Position numbers and translations under genes: made by a program. A stretch of 64,000 bases of DNA from Ochrobactrum sp. BTU1. GTDB taxonomy: Bacteria; Pseudomonadota; Alphaproteobacteria; Rhizobiales; Rhizobiaceae. Numbering within the stretch: the first letter of the stretch is position 1; each line of letters opens with the position of its first letter. Below the pieces are notes generated by a model. The model saw only the letters and a list, made by a program, of their open reading frames with translations, made no database searches and had not been told where the DNA came from. Positions 26,598 to 36,513 of the stretch are shown one piece after another. The DNA lies in the NCBI GenBank assembly GCA_018798825.1, contig CP076355.1:712001-776000 (forward strand), in the 5' to 3' direction.

Positions 26598-27236
26598 ATG
26601 ATTGATCTGTTTTCCCAGCTTGAAACTCGAGAAAAGCTTGCCGACGGCGCCGTTCTTTTGCGGGGATTTGCGCTCGCAAACGAAGCCGAAATTCTCAACG
26701 CCATGCAAGTCGTTGAGAATGATGCGCCTTTTCGGAATATGACGACGCCAGGCGGATTTCGCATGTCAGTCGCTATGACAAATTGCGGGTCCTTTGGCTG
26801 GGTGACGGACCGGAAGGGCTATCGTTACAGCGCCGTTGATCCTGAAACGGAAAAGCCGTGGCCTTCAATGCCGGGGGCATTTCGCGATCTTGCAGAAAGC
26901 GCAGCGGTCGAAGCTGGTTATCCTGATTTCTTACCGGATGCCTGTCTCATCAATCGGTATGAACCCGGCGCAAAAATGTCTTTGCATCAGGATAAGGACG
27001 AGAAGGATTTCAAAAATCCGATTGTTTCTGTGTCGCTGGGACTACCCGCGACATTTCAATTCGGCGGATTGCAGCGCAGTGATCCGGTGCGAAAATTCGT
27101 GCTGCACCACGGCGATGTGGTCGTTTGGGGCGGCCCATCCCGACTCTTCTATCATGGTATTATGCCATTGAAGGATGGAGAGTATCCGCAGTTTGGTCGA
27201 AATCGCTATAATCTTACATTCAGAAAAGCTAAATAA
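26598..27236 (+). CDS. alkB: AlkB-type 2-oxoglutarate/Fe(II) DNA dealkylase
   Basis: 212 aa, length of bacterial AlkB. Iron ligands are visible as H130 and D132 (LHQDKDE) and H186 (FYHGIM), with the 2-oxoglutarate-binding RNRYNLTFR at 201-209. Removes methyl groups from 1-methyladenine and 3-methylcytosine by oxidative demethylation. It is monocistronic here, divergent from the Rrf2 gene and not next to an ada gene. Confidence 0.93.
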   Translation: MIDLFSQLETREKLADGAVLLRGFALANEAEILNAMQVVENDAPFRNMTTPGGFRMSVAMTNCGSFGWVTDRKGYRYSAVDPETEKPWPSMPGAFRDLAESAAVEAGYPDFLPDACLINRYEPGAKMSLHQDKDEKDFKNPIVSVSLGLPATFQFGGLQRSDPVRKFVLHHGDVVVWGGPSRLFYHGIMPLKDGEYPQFGRNRYNLTFRKAK

Positions 27237-27281
27237 CTCCAATTAGATGCGGGTTTTCTTTAACTCTATGCATTCATTTGG

Positions 27282-27309
27282 AACGCGCATTTTTTCCGCA
27301 ATGCGCGTT
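27282..27309. terminator. Hairpin between alkB and rhaI
   Basis: Perfect 9-bp stem AACGCGCAT (27282-27290) and ATGCGCGTT (27301-27309) with a T-rich loop, between the converging stops of alkB and rhaI. No long T-run follows on either strand, so it may act as a weak terminator or an mRNA end. Confidence 0.45.
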
Positions 27310-27336
27310 AAAACAAATATTCAGATCGAACGCGCT

Positions 27337-28629
27337 CTAGTTGAACGCACCGCCGTCGCTTTTGCTTTCAGGTCGTTCTTTCGCAACCTTCTCACGATAG
27401 CCGCTGGCGCGGTAAGCTGCAATCGGCTCGATTGCTCCGCCGGTACGACGACGCGCTTCTGCCAGAATTGGCTCAACGTCGGTACGATAAGCGCGCTTCA
27501 ACGTATCGGATGCCATCAGGGCATCGTTTTCCTGCTGATAGGTTTCCAGCGCTTCCCGATCCACCAACAAAGCCTGCGCATAAGCGCGGCGGATTTCATT
27601 AGCAGATGAAATCAGGCTTTCAATCGGGTCGGTCACATTGTGCGACTGATCGATCATATGTTCAGGATGGAAACCCTTTACACCGCGATAGTCTGCATCA
27701 ACGAGCTCGTTGAACACGAGGAACAGACGGTATGGATCAATCGATCCCGCATCGAGATCGTCGTCGCCATATTTGCTGTCATTGAAATGGAAGCCACCGA
27801 GCTTTCCGAACTGGATCAACCGCGCCACGATCATTTCAATATTGGTGTTTGGTGCATGGTGGCCAAGATCGACCAGACATTGTGCCTTTGGACCAAGCGT
27901 CGAGGCTATAAGGTAATTCGTGCCCCAATCCTGAACGACTGTCGAATAGAAGGCTGGCTCATACATTTTGTGTTCAGAGAACAGCCGCCAGTCATCCGGA
28001 AGCGCTTTATAGATTTCACCCATCGAATGCAGATAACGCTCGAATGAACGAGTGAAATTCTGCTGGCCGGGGAAGTTTGAACCATCGCTGAGCCAGACTG
28101 TCAGAGCTTTGGAGCCAATGGCATTTCCGATCTCGATGCACTCAATATTATGTTCAATAGCCTGAGCGCGCACGGCCGGATCGACATGGGTAAGCGAGCC
28201 ATATTTATAGGAATGCTGCTGATCAGCCGAATCCGAGAACGTGTTGGAATTCATCGCGTCAAAACCAAGCCCGAGTGCTTTCGCATGGGCTTTCAGTTTT
28301 TTCGGGTCAGCCTTATCCCACGGAATGTGCAGCGAAACATTTGGCGTTGCGCGTGAGAGTTCGTTGATGACCGAACAGTCGTCAAGTTTGTCGAAAATCC
28401 CGCGCGGCTCACCGCGACCAGGGAAACGGCCAAAGCGTGTACCACCCGTTCCTGTCCCCCACGAGGGAACAGCGACAAAATATTTTGCAACTTTCTCAGT
28501 GATGTTTTCAATTACAATGCCGCGCCGGGCAAGCTGTTCGCCAAGAGCCTGATAGTCGCTCTTTTGTGCATTCTCAAAGCCGGAATTGTGCTCAGCGATG
28601 AAATCGGCTGCAATACGTTGTTCGGACAT
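27337..28629 (-). CDS. rhaI: L-rhamnose isomerase, rhizobial type
   Basis: 430 aa, the rhizobial RhaI type rather than E. coli RhaA. It has a TIM-barrel xylose-isomerase-like fold with conserved metal-ligand regions: IGNAIGSKALTVWLSDGSN, LFSEHKMYEPAF, LVDLGHHAPNTNIE and GGFHFNDSKYGDDDLD. Converts L-rhamnose to L-rhamnulose. GGGAGGAA lies 4 nt before the ATG. It follows rhaD by 76 bp on the same strand and forms the rhaDI unit described in Rhizobium leguminosarum. Confidence 0.93.
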   Translation of the reverse strand: MSEQRIAADFIAEHNSGFENAQKSDYQALGEQLARRGIVIENITEKVAKYFVAVPSWGTGTGGTRFGRFPGRGEPRGIFDKLDDCSVINELSRATPNVSLHIPWDKADPKKLKAHAKALGLGFDAMNSNTFSDSADQQHSYKYGSLTHVDPAVRAQAIEHNIECIEIGNAIGSKALTVWLSDGSNFPGQQNFTRSFERYLHSMGEIYKALPDDWRLFSEHKMYEPAFYSTVVQDWGTNYLIASTLGPKAQCLVDLGHHAPNTNIEMIVARLIQFGKLGGFHFNDSKYGDDDLDAGSIDPYRLFLVFNELVDADYRGVKGFHPEHMIDQSHNVTDPIESLISSANEIRRAYAQALLVDREALETYQQENDALMASDTLKRAYRTDVEPILAEARRRTGGAIEPIAAYRASGYREKVAKERPESKSDGGAFN

Positions 28630-28705
28630 GGTTCCTCCCAGAATGTCCTCAATTTCTTGGATAAAAGGCAGGAAGGCAAGATCGCCTTACCTACCTTCTG
28701 AGTAA

Positions 28706-30802
28706 TTAGCGCGGGAAGCTCTGCTGGTTTCCGGCGTCCACATTGATGATGTTGCCGGTGGACTTGGCCGATGCATCGCTTGAAAGGAAGTAGATCGCTT
28801 CAGCAATATCTTCCGGCAGTACATTGAGCTTGAGCAGCGAGCGCTTGCGATAATGTTCTTCCAGTTCCGTCACATCAATTTTCGATGACGCTGCACGCTG
28901 TTCCCGCCATTCGCCGTCCCAGATTTTCGAACCGCGCAGCACAGCATCCGGGTTGACCACGTTCACACGAATACCAGCTTCGGCACCTTCAAGGGCAAGA
29001 CAACGCGCCAGATGGATTTCCGCAGCCTTTGCCGTGCAATAGGCGGATGCGCCCGGCGAAGCGGCGAGCCCATTCTTGGAAGCGACGAAAACCACGTTTC
29101 CGCCAAGTTTTTGACGCCGGAAAAGCCGGAATGCCTCACGAGAAACAAGAAAATATCCTGTAGCAAGTATGTCGATATTGCGGTTCCACATCGAAAGCTC
29201 GGTATTTTCGACCGAAGCAGACGATGCAATACCAGCATTTGAAACCAGTATATCGATGCCGCCCAGTTCAACACTTGCCTCTGTGAAAGCGTCGATGACG
29301 GCCCCCTCATTGGTGACGTTCAGCTCGACGCTACGAACCTGATCGGAGCCAAAACACTTGGCAAGATTTGTGTGAGCGGTTTTGAGCGATTCTGCGTCGA
29401 TATCTGCCAGAACCACGCAAGCGCCCTCACCTGCCAGACGTTCAGCGGTAGCATAGCCAATTCCACCTGCACCGCCGGTAATCAACGCAATGCGCCCGGC
29501 TAGGCTTTTAGGTTTCGGCATACGCTGGAGTTTGGCTTCTTCAAGCAGCCAATATTCAATATCGAACGCTTCCTGTTCAGGCAGCCCCTGATATTCAGAT
29601 ACGGATGATGCGCCGCGCATGACATTGATCGCGTTAACGTAGAACTCGCCGGCAATACGTGCTGTCGCCTTGTCGCGCGCGAAAGACAACATGCCTACAC
29701 CGGGGATCAGGAAAATGACCGGATTAGGATCCCGCATTTTCGGCGAATTGTCATGCTTGCAGCTCTCATAATAGCGCGTGTAATCAGCGCGATAGGCGTC
29801 GAGTGAAGCTTCAAGGCCAGCAACGACACCATCCACATCCGGCTTCGCGGGATCGAAATCGACCACAAGCGGGCGAATTTTCGTGCGCAAGAAGTGATCC
29901 GGGCAGGATGTGCCAAGGCGTGCGAGTGGCTCCAGTTCTTTCGAGTTTACAAATTGCAGAACCGCATCCTGATCATCGAAATGGCCAAGCTTGCGCTCTT
30001 CCTTTCCGATCAACCCGCGTATCTCCGGCATGAGACGCGCAGCAATTGCACGGCGTTCCGAAACATCCAGGCTTTGGGTCACGGAACCGCCAAAAGCGGC
30101 CTTGCCTTCACCCTTCTTATCAAGCCATTCGATAGCCTTGTTAATAATGGCAAGCGTCAGCTCATAGCAGTCTTTAGCGTCATTGGCCCAGGTAAAAAGA
30201 CCATGACTTTCAAGGACTACGCCCTTTGCGTTCGGGTTTGACTTCACAAAGGATTCGAGGTCGAGACCCAGCTGGAAGCCCGGACGACGCCATGGCAGCC
30301 AGCCAATTTCATCGCCAAATACCTCGGCAGTCAGCTCGCGTGAGTTGATTGATGCGGCAATTGCAATGATCGCATCAGGATGCATGTGATCAACATGGGT
30401 GAATGGCACAAAACCATGCAACGGCGTATCGATGGAAGCGGCACGGGGATTGAGATTGAATGTGCAGTGCGGAAGGAATCCGACCATACGGTCTTCGTCT
30501 TCAACGCCCTTATAGATGCCTTTCAGCGCGTCGAGCTTGTCCTGATAAAGCGTAGCAAAGCCGTCGAGCTTAATGGTGCCGACATCGCCGCCCGAGCCCT
30601 TGACCCAGAGCACTGGAACCTGTTCGCCGGTCAGCGGATCGATTTCCTGAACTTTTGCCGATGTATTCCCGCCACCATAATTGGTGATGCGCTTATCGGA
30701 ACCGAGCAGGTTTGAACGATAAAGCAGCTTGCCTGGCTCATCCAACGTTGCCGCTTTGGCGTCATCCCAGCGATTATCCAAGAGCCTGCTTTGGGCCACC
30801 AT
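28706..30802 (-). CDS. rhaD: Bifunctional rhamnulose-1-phosphate aldolase / short-chain dehydrogenase
   Basis: 698 aa fusion. Residues ~20-400 are a class II aldolase/adducin domain (VKGSGGDVGTIKLDGFATLY; metal-site His residues in PLHGFVPFTHVDHMHPDAI). Residues ~430-698 are a short-chain dehydrogenase with GGAGGIGYATA near 440 and the YCTAK catalytic pair near 587. It should cleave rhamnulose-1-phosphate to dihydroxyacetone phosphate and L-lactaldehyde, then oxidise lactaldehyde, combining two steps on one chain. GGGAGGATGAA precedes the ATG. Divergent from rhaR, across a strong operator. Confidence 0.94.
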   Translation of the reverse strand: MVAQSRLLDNRWDDAKAATLDEPGKLLYRSNLLGSDKRITNYGGGNTSAKVQEIDPLTGEQVPVLWVKGSGGDVGTIKLDGFATLYQDKLDALKGIYKGVEDEDRMVGFLPHCTFNLNPRAASIDTPLHGFVPFTHVDHMHPDAIIAIAASINSRELTAEVFGDEIGWLPWRRPGFQLGLDLESFVKSNPNAKGVVLESHGLFTWANDAKDCYELTLAIINKAIEWLDKKGEGKAAFGGSVTQSLDVSERRAIAARLMPEIRGLIGKEERKLGHFDDQDAVLQFVNSKELEPLARLGTSCPDHFLRTKIRPLVVDFDPAKPDVDGVVAGLEASLDAYRADYTRYYESCKHDNSPKMRDPNPVIFLIPGVGMLSFARDKATARIAGEFYVNAINVMRGASSVSEYQGLPEQEAFDIEYWLLEEAKLQRMPKPKSLAGRIALITGGAGGIGYATAERLAGEGACVVLADIDAESLKTAHTNLAKCFGSDQVRSVELNVTNEGAVIDAFTEASVELGGIDILVSNAGIASSASVENTELSMWNRNIDILATGYFLVSREAFRLFRRQKLGGNVVFVASKNGLAASPGASAYCTAKAAEIHLARCLALEGAEAGIRVNVVNPDAVLRGSKIWDGEWREQRAASSKIDVTELEEHYRKRSLLKLNVLPEDIAEAIYFLSSDASAKSTGNIINVDAGNQQSFPR

Positions 30803-30900
30803 TTCATCCTCCCGTTTTATGGTGAAGACCGGAATGCGCTTTCTTTTTCACGCACAAACGATCATGTTTGGAAAAGATATGGCGTATTGTGCAAATTAAT

Positions 30901-30971
30901 GTCAATCAAAAACGATCAAAAATAATCATATATGTTATTTTTGTGCGCTATGATGATTGTTTATGATTGAC
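30901..30971. promoter_or_regulatory. Candidate RhaR operator in the rhaD-rhaR divergent promoter
   Basis: Two 19-bp inverted elements: 30901-30919 reads GTCAATCAAAAACGATCAA, and the complement of 30953-30971 reads GTCAATCATAAACAATCAT, 16 of 19 identical, centres 52 bp apart. Each contains two AATCA-like half-sites 9-10 bp apart. DeoR-type repressors bind such paired repeats and loop DNA. The location between rhaD (-) and rhaR (+) fits control of both units. Confidence 0.65.
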
Positions 30972-31013
30972 ACTACCCGCATTTGTGTTCGATACAAGAG
31001 AAAAGGAGGAGCC

Positions 31014-31838
31014 ATGCACGAAAGAGAGCGCCACCGTATTATCCTGAGTGCTGTTCAGGAAAAGCCGGTGATCACCATTCAGGATCTGGTGGAATTGACG
31101 GAGGCGTCGGAAGCGACCCTTCGGCGCGACATTGCATCGCTTCACATGCAGGGCCGTATCAAGCGGGTTCGCGGCGGCGCGGAGGCTATCCATCCCCCGC
31201 AGTTCGGCAGCCTTGCAGGCCGACCTTTCAAGGTTTCGGAATCTGAAAACACGGATCGCAAGCGCGCGATTGCTCGCGAAGCTGTTTCGCTTTGCGAAGA
31301 AGGCGACAGCATCATCATCAACGGTGGTTCTACGACTTTCCAGATGGTGCATTATCTCGCGGCGCGTCGTCTGCAGGTGCTAACCAATTCCTTTGCCATC
31401 GCTGAACACCTTTTGCGCCAGTCAAAAAGCACGGTCATTGTGCCGGGAGGCGCGATCTATCGTGATCAGAGCCTTATTCTGTCGCCATTCGATAATGATG
31501 TGATCCGTAACTTCTACGGACGCCGCATGTTCATGGGCTGTCAGGGTGTCAGCCCTCTCGGCGTGATGGAAGCTGACGCCCTGATTATCCAGAGCGAGCA
31601 GAAACTCATGGGCCAGGCGGACGAAATTGTCCTGATGGTCGATTCATCGAAATTCACACGTCGCTCAAGCCTTATCCTCTGCCCTCTTGATCGGGTCAGC
31701 ACGCTGATCACCGATGAAGGCATTTCGGATGATGCGCGGCGAATGGTGGAGAATGCGGGCATCAAGCTCATCGTAGCGCAGGTCTCTGCAAATGCTGGGA
31801 AGGGTGACGAACGGGGGGAAGCCACAGAAGTTGCCTAA
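31014..31838 (+). CDS. rhaR: DeoR-family rhamnose regulator
   Basis: 274 aa from ATG 31014, 3 nt after AAAGGAGGA; an earlier in-frame start (30957) lies in the operator. N-terminal DeoR helix-turn-helix (RIILSAVQEKPVITIQDL, ASEATLRRDIASLHMQGRI), then the DeoRC sugar-phosphate sensor domain with VNGGSTT-like IINGGSTTFQM and MVDSSKF. In Rhizobium leguminosarum the equivalent RhaR represses the rhamnose genes; here it heads the same gene order. Confidence 0.92.
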   Translation: MHERERHRIILSAVQEKPVITIQDLVELTEASEATLRRDIASLHMQGRIKRVRGGAEAIHPPQFGSLAGRPFKVSESENTDRKRAIAREAVSLCEEGDSIIINGGSTTFQMVHYLAARRLQVLTNSFAIAEHLLRQSKSTVIVPGGAIYRDQSLILSPFDNDVIRNFYGRRMFMGCQGVSPLGVMEADALIIQSEQKLMGQADEIVLMVDSSKFTRRSSLILCPLDRVSTLITDEGISDDARRMVENAGIKLIVAQVSANAGKGDERGEATEVA

Positions 31839-31883
31839 GCTGTAACCAAACATATGAATGTTCTTAATCGGGAGGAATGGGAC

Positions 31884-32879
31884 ATGAAACTTTTTAAGAA
31901 ACTGGCATTGAACACAGCGTTGGCTGTTGCTTTCATGGCGAATGCCGCACAGGCTGCAGATATGAAGATCGCACTCGTTGCGAAATCGTTGGGTAATGGC
32001 TTTTTTGAAGCGGCCAATAAGGGCGCACAGGAAGCTGCCAAGGAACTGGGTGGCGTTGAAGTCATCTATACCGGACCAACGACAACGACTGCCGAAGGTC
32101 AGATTGAAGTCATCAATTCGCTGATTGCGCAAGGCGTGGATGCCATTGCAATCTCTGCAAACGATCCGGATGCGGTTGTTCCAGCACTCAAGAAGGCTGC
32201 GCAGCGCGGTATCAAGGTTATCTCTTGGGATTCCGGTGTCGCGCCTGAAGGCCGCATCGTCCATCTCAATCCATCATCGAACGATCTGATCGGAAAAATG
32301 TGCCTGACTCTGGCAGCTCATCATTTGCCAGGTGGCAAGGGTGATTTCGCGATCCTTTCGGCAACAACCACCTCGACCAACCAGAATATCTGGATTGACG
32401 AGATGAAGAAGCAGCTCAAGGATTTTCCGGGCCTTAATCTCGTCACCACCGTTTACGGTGATGACCTTGCCGACAAAAGCTACCGTGAAGCGCAGGGTCT
32501 CCTCACTTCCAATCCTGATGTGAAGGTGATTGTCGCTCCAACTACGGTGGGCGTGCTTGCTGCCTCGCAGGCTGTCAAAGATGCAGGCAAAATCGGCGAT
32601 GTTTATGTAACCGGCCTTGGCCTGCCGTCTGAAATGGCAGGCGCCATCAAGTCGGGTGCAACCAAGGAATTCGCGATCTGGAACCCGATCGATCTGGGTT
32701 ATTCTGCAACGCAGATTGCCTATCATCTCGTAAAGGGTGATGCAGACGGTAAGCCGGGCTCGGAAATCGAAGCCGGTCGCATGGGCAAAATCAAGATCGG
32801 CGAAAACGGCGAAGCCGCGATGAGCGATCCATTTGTCTATGACGCATCGAACATCGACGAATTCTCCAAGGTCTTTTAA
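31884..32879 (+). CDS. rhaS: Rhamnose ABC transporter substrate-binding protein
   Basis: 331 aa from ATG 31884, with GGGAGGAATGGGAC upstream. Sec signal peptide (MKLFKKLALNTALAVAFMAN, cleavage after AQA ~residue 25). The mature part is a periplasmic binding protein of the sugar (ribose/LacI-like) class, with YTGPTTTTAEGQIEVINSLI and AISANDPDAV. Binds L-rhamnose in the periplasm. 45 bp after rhaR; first structural gene of the transport set. Confidence 0.93.
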   Translation: MKLFKKLALNTALAVAFMANAAQAADMKIALVAKSLGNGFFEAANKGAQEAAKELGGVEVIYTGPTTTTAEGQIEVINSLIAQGVDAIAISANDPDAVVPALKKAAQRGIKVISWDSGVAPEGRIVHLNPSSNDLIGKMCLTLAAHHLPGGKGDFAILSATTTSTNQNIWIDEMKKQLKDFPGLNLVTTVYGDDLADKSYREAQGLLTSNPDVKVIVAPTTVGVLAASQAVKDAGKIGDVYVTGLGLPSEMAGAIKSGATKEFAIWNPIDLGYSATQIAYHLVKGDADGKPGSEIEAGRMGKIKIGENGEAAMSDPFVYDASNIDEFSKVF

Positions 32880-32956
32880 TTTTAAGACTGAGGCTGGCGG
32901 TGTGAGGGATAATCTTACACCGCCATCATTTTCCGAATTGAATTCAGGTATTTCTG

Positions 32957-34513
32957 ATGAATGCAGCTTTGCAGAAAAGCGGGCAATCGGTGTTGCCTGC
33001 CGGCCATCCGGATACGCCTTTGCTGGAAATGCGCGGCATTGCCAAAACATTTCCCGGAGTGCGAGCGCTCGATAACGTCAATATCGCGCTCTATCCAGGC
33101 CAGGTAACAGCACTGATCGGCGAAAACGGAGCGGGCAAGTCGACGCTCGTTAAAATTCTGACGGGAATTTATCACCCGGACGAAGGCGAAATTCTGATTG
33201 ATGGTCAGCCGGTTCATTTTTCAACTGCGCAGGATGCGACCGACGCCGGTGTAACCGCCATTCATCAGGAAACAGTGCTGTTCGACGAATTATCCGTTGG
33301 CGAGAATATCTATCTCGGCCACGCGCCCCGCACGAAGCTTGGCTTCGTCAATTGGGCGGCCGTTTTTGCACGGGCACAGGCTCTGCTCTCTTCGCTGGAA
33401 ATCACGGTTGATGCACGTATCAAGCTGCGAGAACTTTCCATTGCGCAGCGGCATCTTGTTGCGATTGCGCGTGCGCTTTCGGTGGATTCCCGCGTCGTCA
33501 TTATGGATGAGCCGACAGCAGCCCTGTCGCGCAAGGAAGTCGATGATCTTTTCCGCATCGTCGAGAGGCTGAAATCACAGGGCAAAGCAATCCTGTTCAT
33601 CAGCCACAAATTCGATGAAGTCTATGAGATAGCGGATCGGTATGCGGTTTTCCGCGATGGTTGTGCGGTCGGGCACGGACTATTGTCGGAGATGAATGAA
33701 CGCGAAATTGTCCGGCTGATGGTTGGACGCTCAGTGGAAAAGGCTTTTCCCAAGCAAGATGTTGCGCTTGGCGACACGGTGCTGAAGGTTACGAACTATT
33801 CTCATCCGACTGAGTTTCGCGATATATCGTTTGAACTGCGGCGCGGTGAAATCCTCGGTGTCTATGGTCTGGTGGGCGCTGGTCGTTCTGAGTTCGCTCA
33901 ATCGCTGTTTGGCATGACGACGCCTTCATCCGGTCAAGTTGTGCTAGAAGGCAAGGAAATCAGAATCTGCCGCTCGGGCGATGCAATTGCTCAAGGCATT
34001 GTTTATGTGCCGGAAGAGCGCGGACGGCATGGCGCAGTTTTGCAGATGCCGATTTTTCAGAATGTATCGCTCCCCTCGCTGACGCGCACATCGCGGCGTG
34101 GGTTTCTGCGCCTGGCGGAAGAATTCAAGCTCGCACGCAAATATGCCGAGCGGTTTGATTTGCGCGCCGCCGCACTGTCGGTGCCGGTGGGAACGCTTTC
34201 TGGCGGCAATCAGCAGAAGGTGGTTATCGGTAAATGGCTCGCGACCCATCCAAAGGTCATCATTCTCGATGAACCGACCAAAGGCATCGACATTGGCTCG
34301 AAAGCAGCCGTCCATGAATTTATCAGCGAATTAGCTGCGGAAGGACTGAGCATCATCATGATCTCGTCCGAGCTACCCGAAATTATAGGTATGTCGGATC
34401 GCGTCATGGTGATGCGCGAAGGGCTGGTGGAAGGCGTTTTTGATCGTGCCGACCTTGATGCCGAAGTTCTGGTGCGTGCGGCCACTGGAAATGCCGGTGA
34501 GAATGCGGAGTAA
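32957..34513 (+). CDS. rhaT: Rhamnose ABC transporter ATP-binding protein
   Basis: 518 aa, double-cassette sugar ATPase of the RbsA/XylG type. Walker A GENGAGKST at 55-63, Walker B VVIMDEP, and a second, degenerate cassette with Walker A-like GLVGAGRSE and signature LSGGNQQK. Energises the RhaPQ permeases. Not related to the E. coli rhamnose-proton symporter that shares the name RhaT. Confidence 0.93.
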   Translation: MNAALQKSGQSVLPAGHPDTPLLEMRGIAKTFPGVRALDNVNIALYPGQVTALIGENGAGKSTLVKILTGIYHPDEGEILIDGQPVHFSTAQDATDAGVTAIHQETVLFDELSVGENIYLGHAPRTKLGFVNWAAVFARAQALLSSLEITVDARIKLRELSIAQRHLVAIARALSVDSRVVIMDEPTAALSRKEVDDLFRIVERLKSQGKAILFISHKFDEVYEIADRYAVFRDGCAVGHGLLSEMNEREIVRLMVGRSVEKAFPKQDVALGDTVLKVTNYSHPTEFRDISFELRRGEILGVYGLVGAGRSEFAQSLFGMTTPSSGQVVLEGKEIRICRSGDAIAQGIVYVPEERGRHGAVLQMPIFQNVSLPSLTRTSRRGFLRLAEEFKLARKYAERFDLRAAALSVPVGTLSGGNQQKVVIGKWLATHPKVIILDEPTKGIDIGSKAAVHEFISELAAEGLSIIMISSELPEIIGMSDRVMVMREGLVEGVFDRADLDAEVLVRAATGNAGENAE

Positions 34514-34516
34514 GGT

Positions 34517-35515
34517 ATGAAACAGCTTCTCAAACAGCGCGAACTCCTGCTTCTTGTCATCATTGCAATCATGATCGGGCTGTTCTCAATGCGTGCGCCG
34601 GGTTTCAGCTCGCCGCGCAATCTCGCGAACATTTTCAACGACACGTCGATCCTGATTATTCTGGCTCTGGGTCAGATGTCGGTGATCTTGACAAAGTCCA
34701 TCGATCTTTCAGTCGCGGCCAATCTGGCATTTACCGGCATGGCGGTGGCGATGCTCAATGCCGCCTACCCTGAAATACCGCTGGTCGTGTTGATTGTTGC
34801 AGCCGTAGGCATTGGTGCCATTCTGGGTGCGATCAATGGAATTCTGGTTTGGAAGCTGGATATTCCAGCTATTGTGGTAACACTTGGCACACTGACCATC
34901 TATCGCGGCATGGCCTTTGTTCTGTCAGGTGGTGGCTGGGTCAATGCTCATCAGATGACGGGGCCGTTTCTTAATACGCCCCGCACGGTGTTTCTGGGGC
35001 TTCCGCTCCTTGGCTGGACGGCACTGCTCATCATCGGTTTCATCTATGTGCTGCTCACGCGCAGCTTCTTTGGCCGAGCACTTTATGCATCAGGTGGTAA
35101 TCCGACGGCTGCGGTCTATGCCGGTATCGATGTGGGCCGCACGCGCTTCTTCGCCTTTGTACTGTCCGGCTCGTTGGCAGGGTTATGCGGTTATCTCTGG
35201 GTTTCACGCTATGCGGTTGCTTATGTCGATATCGCCAACGGATTTGAACTCGATAGCGTCGCTGCCTGCGTGATCGGCGGGATTTCAATCATCGGCGGCA
35301 TTGGCACGGCCTTTGGCGCAGTGCTGGGTGCGCTGTTTCTCGGCGTTATCAAAAACGCCCTGCCCGTCATCAATATCTCACCCTTCTGGCAAATGGCGAT
35401 TTCCGGCGCGGTTATCATCGCAGCCGTGATCTTCAATGCCCGACAGGAGAAACGCGGCGGACGTATCATTCTGCGCGACAAAGCCGCAAAGACTTATGAG
35501 GAGCCAGCCGCGTGA
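34517..35515 (+). CDS. rhaP: Rhamnose ABC transporter permease
   Basis: 332 aa, BPD_transp_2 family inner-membrane protein with about eight hydrophobic helices. Sugar-permease features include LTKSIDLSVAANLAFTGM and ALYASGGNPTAAVYAGIDV. Starts 3 nt after the rhaT stop and overlaps rhaQ by 4 nt. Forms a heterodimer channel with RhaQ. Confidence 0.92.
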   Translation: MKQLLKQRELLLLVIIAIMIGLFSMRAPGFSSPRNLANIFNDTSILIILALGQMSVILTKSIDLSVAANLAFTGMAVAMLNAAYPEIPLVVLIVAAVGIGAILGAINGILVWKLDIPAIVVTLGTLTIYRGMAFVLSGGGWVNAHQMTGPFLNTPRTVFLGLPLLGWTALLIIGFIYVLLTRSFFGRALYASGGNPTAAVYAGIDVGRTRFFAFVLSGSLAGLCGYLWVSRYAVAYVDIANGFELDSVAACVIGGISIIGGIGTAFGAVLGALFLGVIKNALPVINISPFWQMAISGAVIIAAVIFNARQEKRGGRIILRDKAAKTYEEPAA

Positions 35516-36513
35516 GCGAGATAACGGAACGCCGTCATATCCCGGATCGGCTGGGAACGTCCTACACGCGGCTGTTTGCCAGTTGGGAAATGTTGTTGCT
35601 TGGCGTGGCGATTGCGATTTTCATCGCCAATTCATTTGCCTCGCCATATTTCCTCAATGCCTGGAACCTTTCCGACGCAACGTTCAATTTCACTGAGAAA
35701 GCGCTCATTGCCTTTGCAATGACGTTGCTCATCATCTCCGGTGAGATCGATCTGTCGGTCGCTGCGATCATTGCTTTAGCATCGACCGCCATGGGGGCCG
35801 CAGCACAGATGGGTGTAGGCACTCCGGATCTTGTGTTAATCGGTATCGGTACAGGTCTTGTTTGCGGGGCGATCAATGGTGGACTTGTGGCTGGACTTAA
35901 GCTTCCCTCCATCGTTGTAACCATTGGTACGATGAGTCTGTTTCGTGGCATTTCCTATATTGTACTTGGCGACAAAGCCTATGGCGGATATCCGGAAAGC
36001 TTCGCTTATTTCGGACAGGGCTATGTCATCTGGGTTTTCTCGTTTGAATTTGTGCTGTTCGTCGCTTTTGCACTGATTTTCGGCGTACTGCTGCATGCCA
36101 CCACTTTCGGACGACGCATTTATGCCATCGGCAATAATGAGTTTGCTTCGCGCTTTTCTGGCATCCCTGTCGAGCGCATGAAGTTCACACTGTTCATGCT
36201 CACAGGGCTGATGAGTGGCATAGCTGCCGTGTGCCTCACCTCACGCCTTGGCTCCACTCGGCCATCCATTGCACAGGGCTGGGAACTTGAAATCATAACG
36301 ATGGTCGTGCTCGGTGGTGTGTCGATCCTCGGCGGCGCAGGCAGCATCATCGGCGTTGTAATCGCGGCTTTTGTGATGGGGCTTGTGACCTTCGGCCTCG
36401 GCCTTCTCAATGTGCCGGGCATTGTCATGTCGATCTTCATCGGGCTTTTGCTGATCACCACGATCTCGCTGCCAATCCTTGGGCGCAAATTCAAAGCAAG
36501 GCAAAAGTCATGA
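35512..36513 (+). CDS. rhaQ: Rhamnose ABC transporter permease, second subunit
   Basis: 333 aa, same family as RhaP ([38 protein letters not shown]). About eight to ten hydrophobic helices. Starts with GTG or ATG-class codon GTG at 35512, overlapping the rhaP stop by 4 nt, and overlaps rhaU by 4 nt. Translational coupling keeps subunit levels matched. Confidence 0.92.
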   Translation: MSEITERRHIPDRLGTSYTRLFASWEMLLLGVAIAIFIANSFASPYFLNAWNLSDATFNFTEKALIAFAMTLLIISGEIDLSVAAIIALASTAMGAAAQMGVGTPDLVLIGIGTGLVCGAINGGLVAGLKLPSIVVTIGTMSLFRGISYIVLGDKAYGGYPESFAYFGQGYVIWVFSFEFVLFVAFALIFGVLLHATTFGRRIYAIGNNEFASRFSGIPVERMKFTLFMLTGLMSGIAAVCLTSRLGSTRPSIAQGWELEIITMVVLGGVSILGGAGSIIGVVIAAFVMGLVTFGLGLLNVPGIVMSIFIGLLLITTISLPILGRKFKARQKS

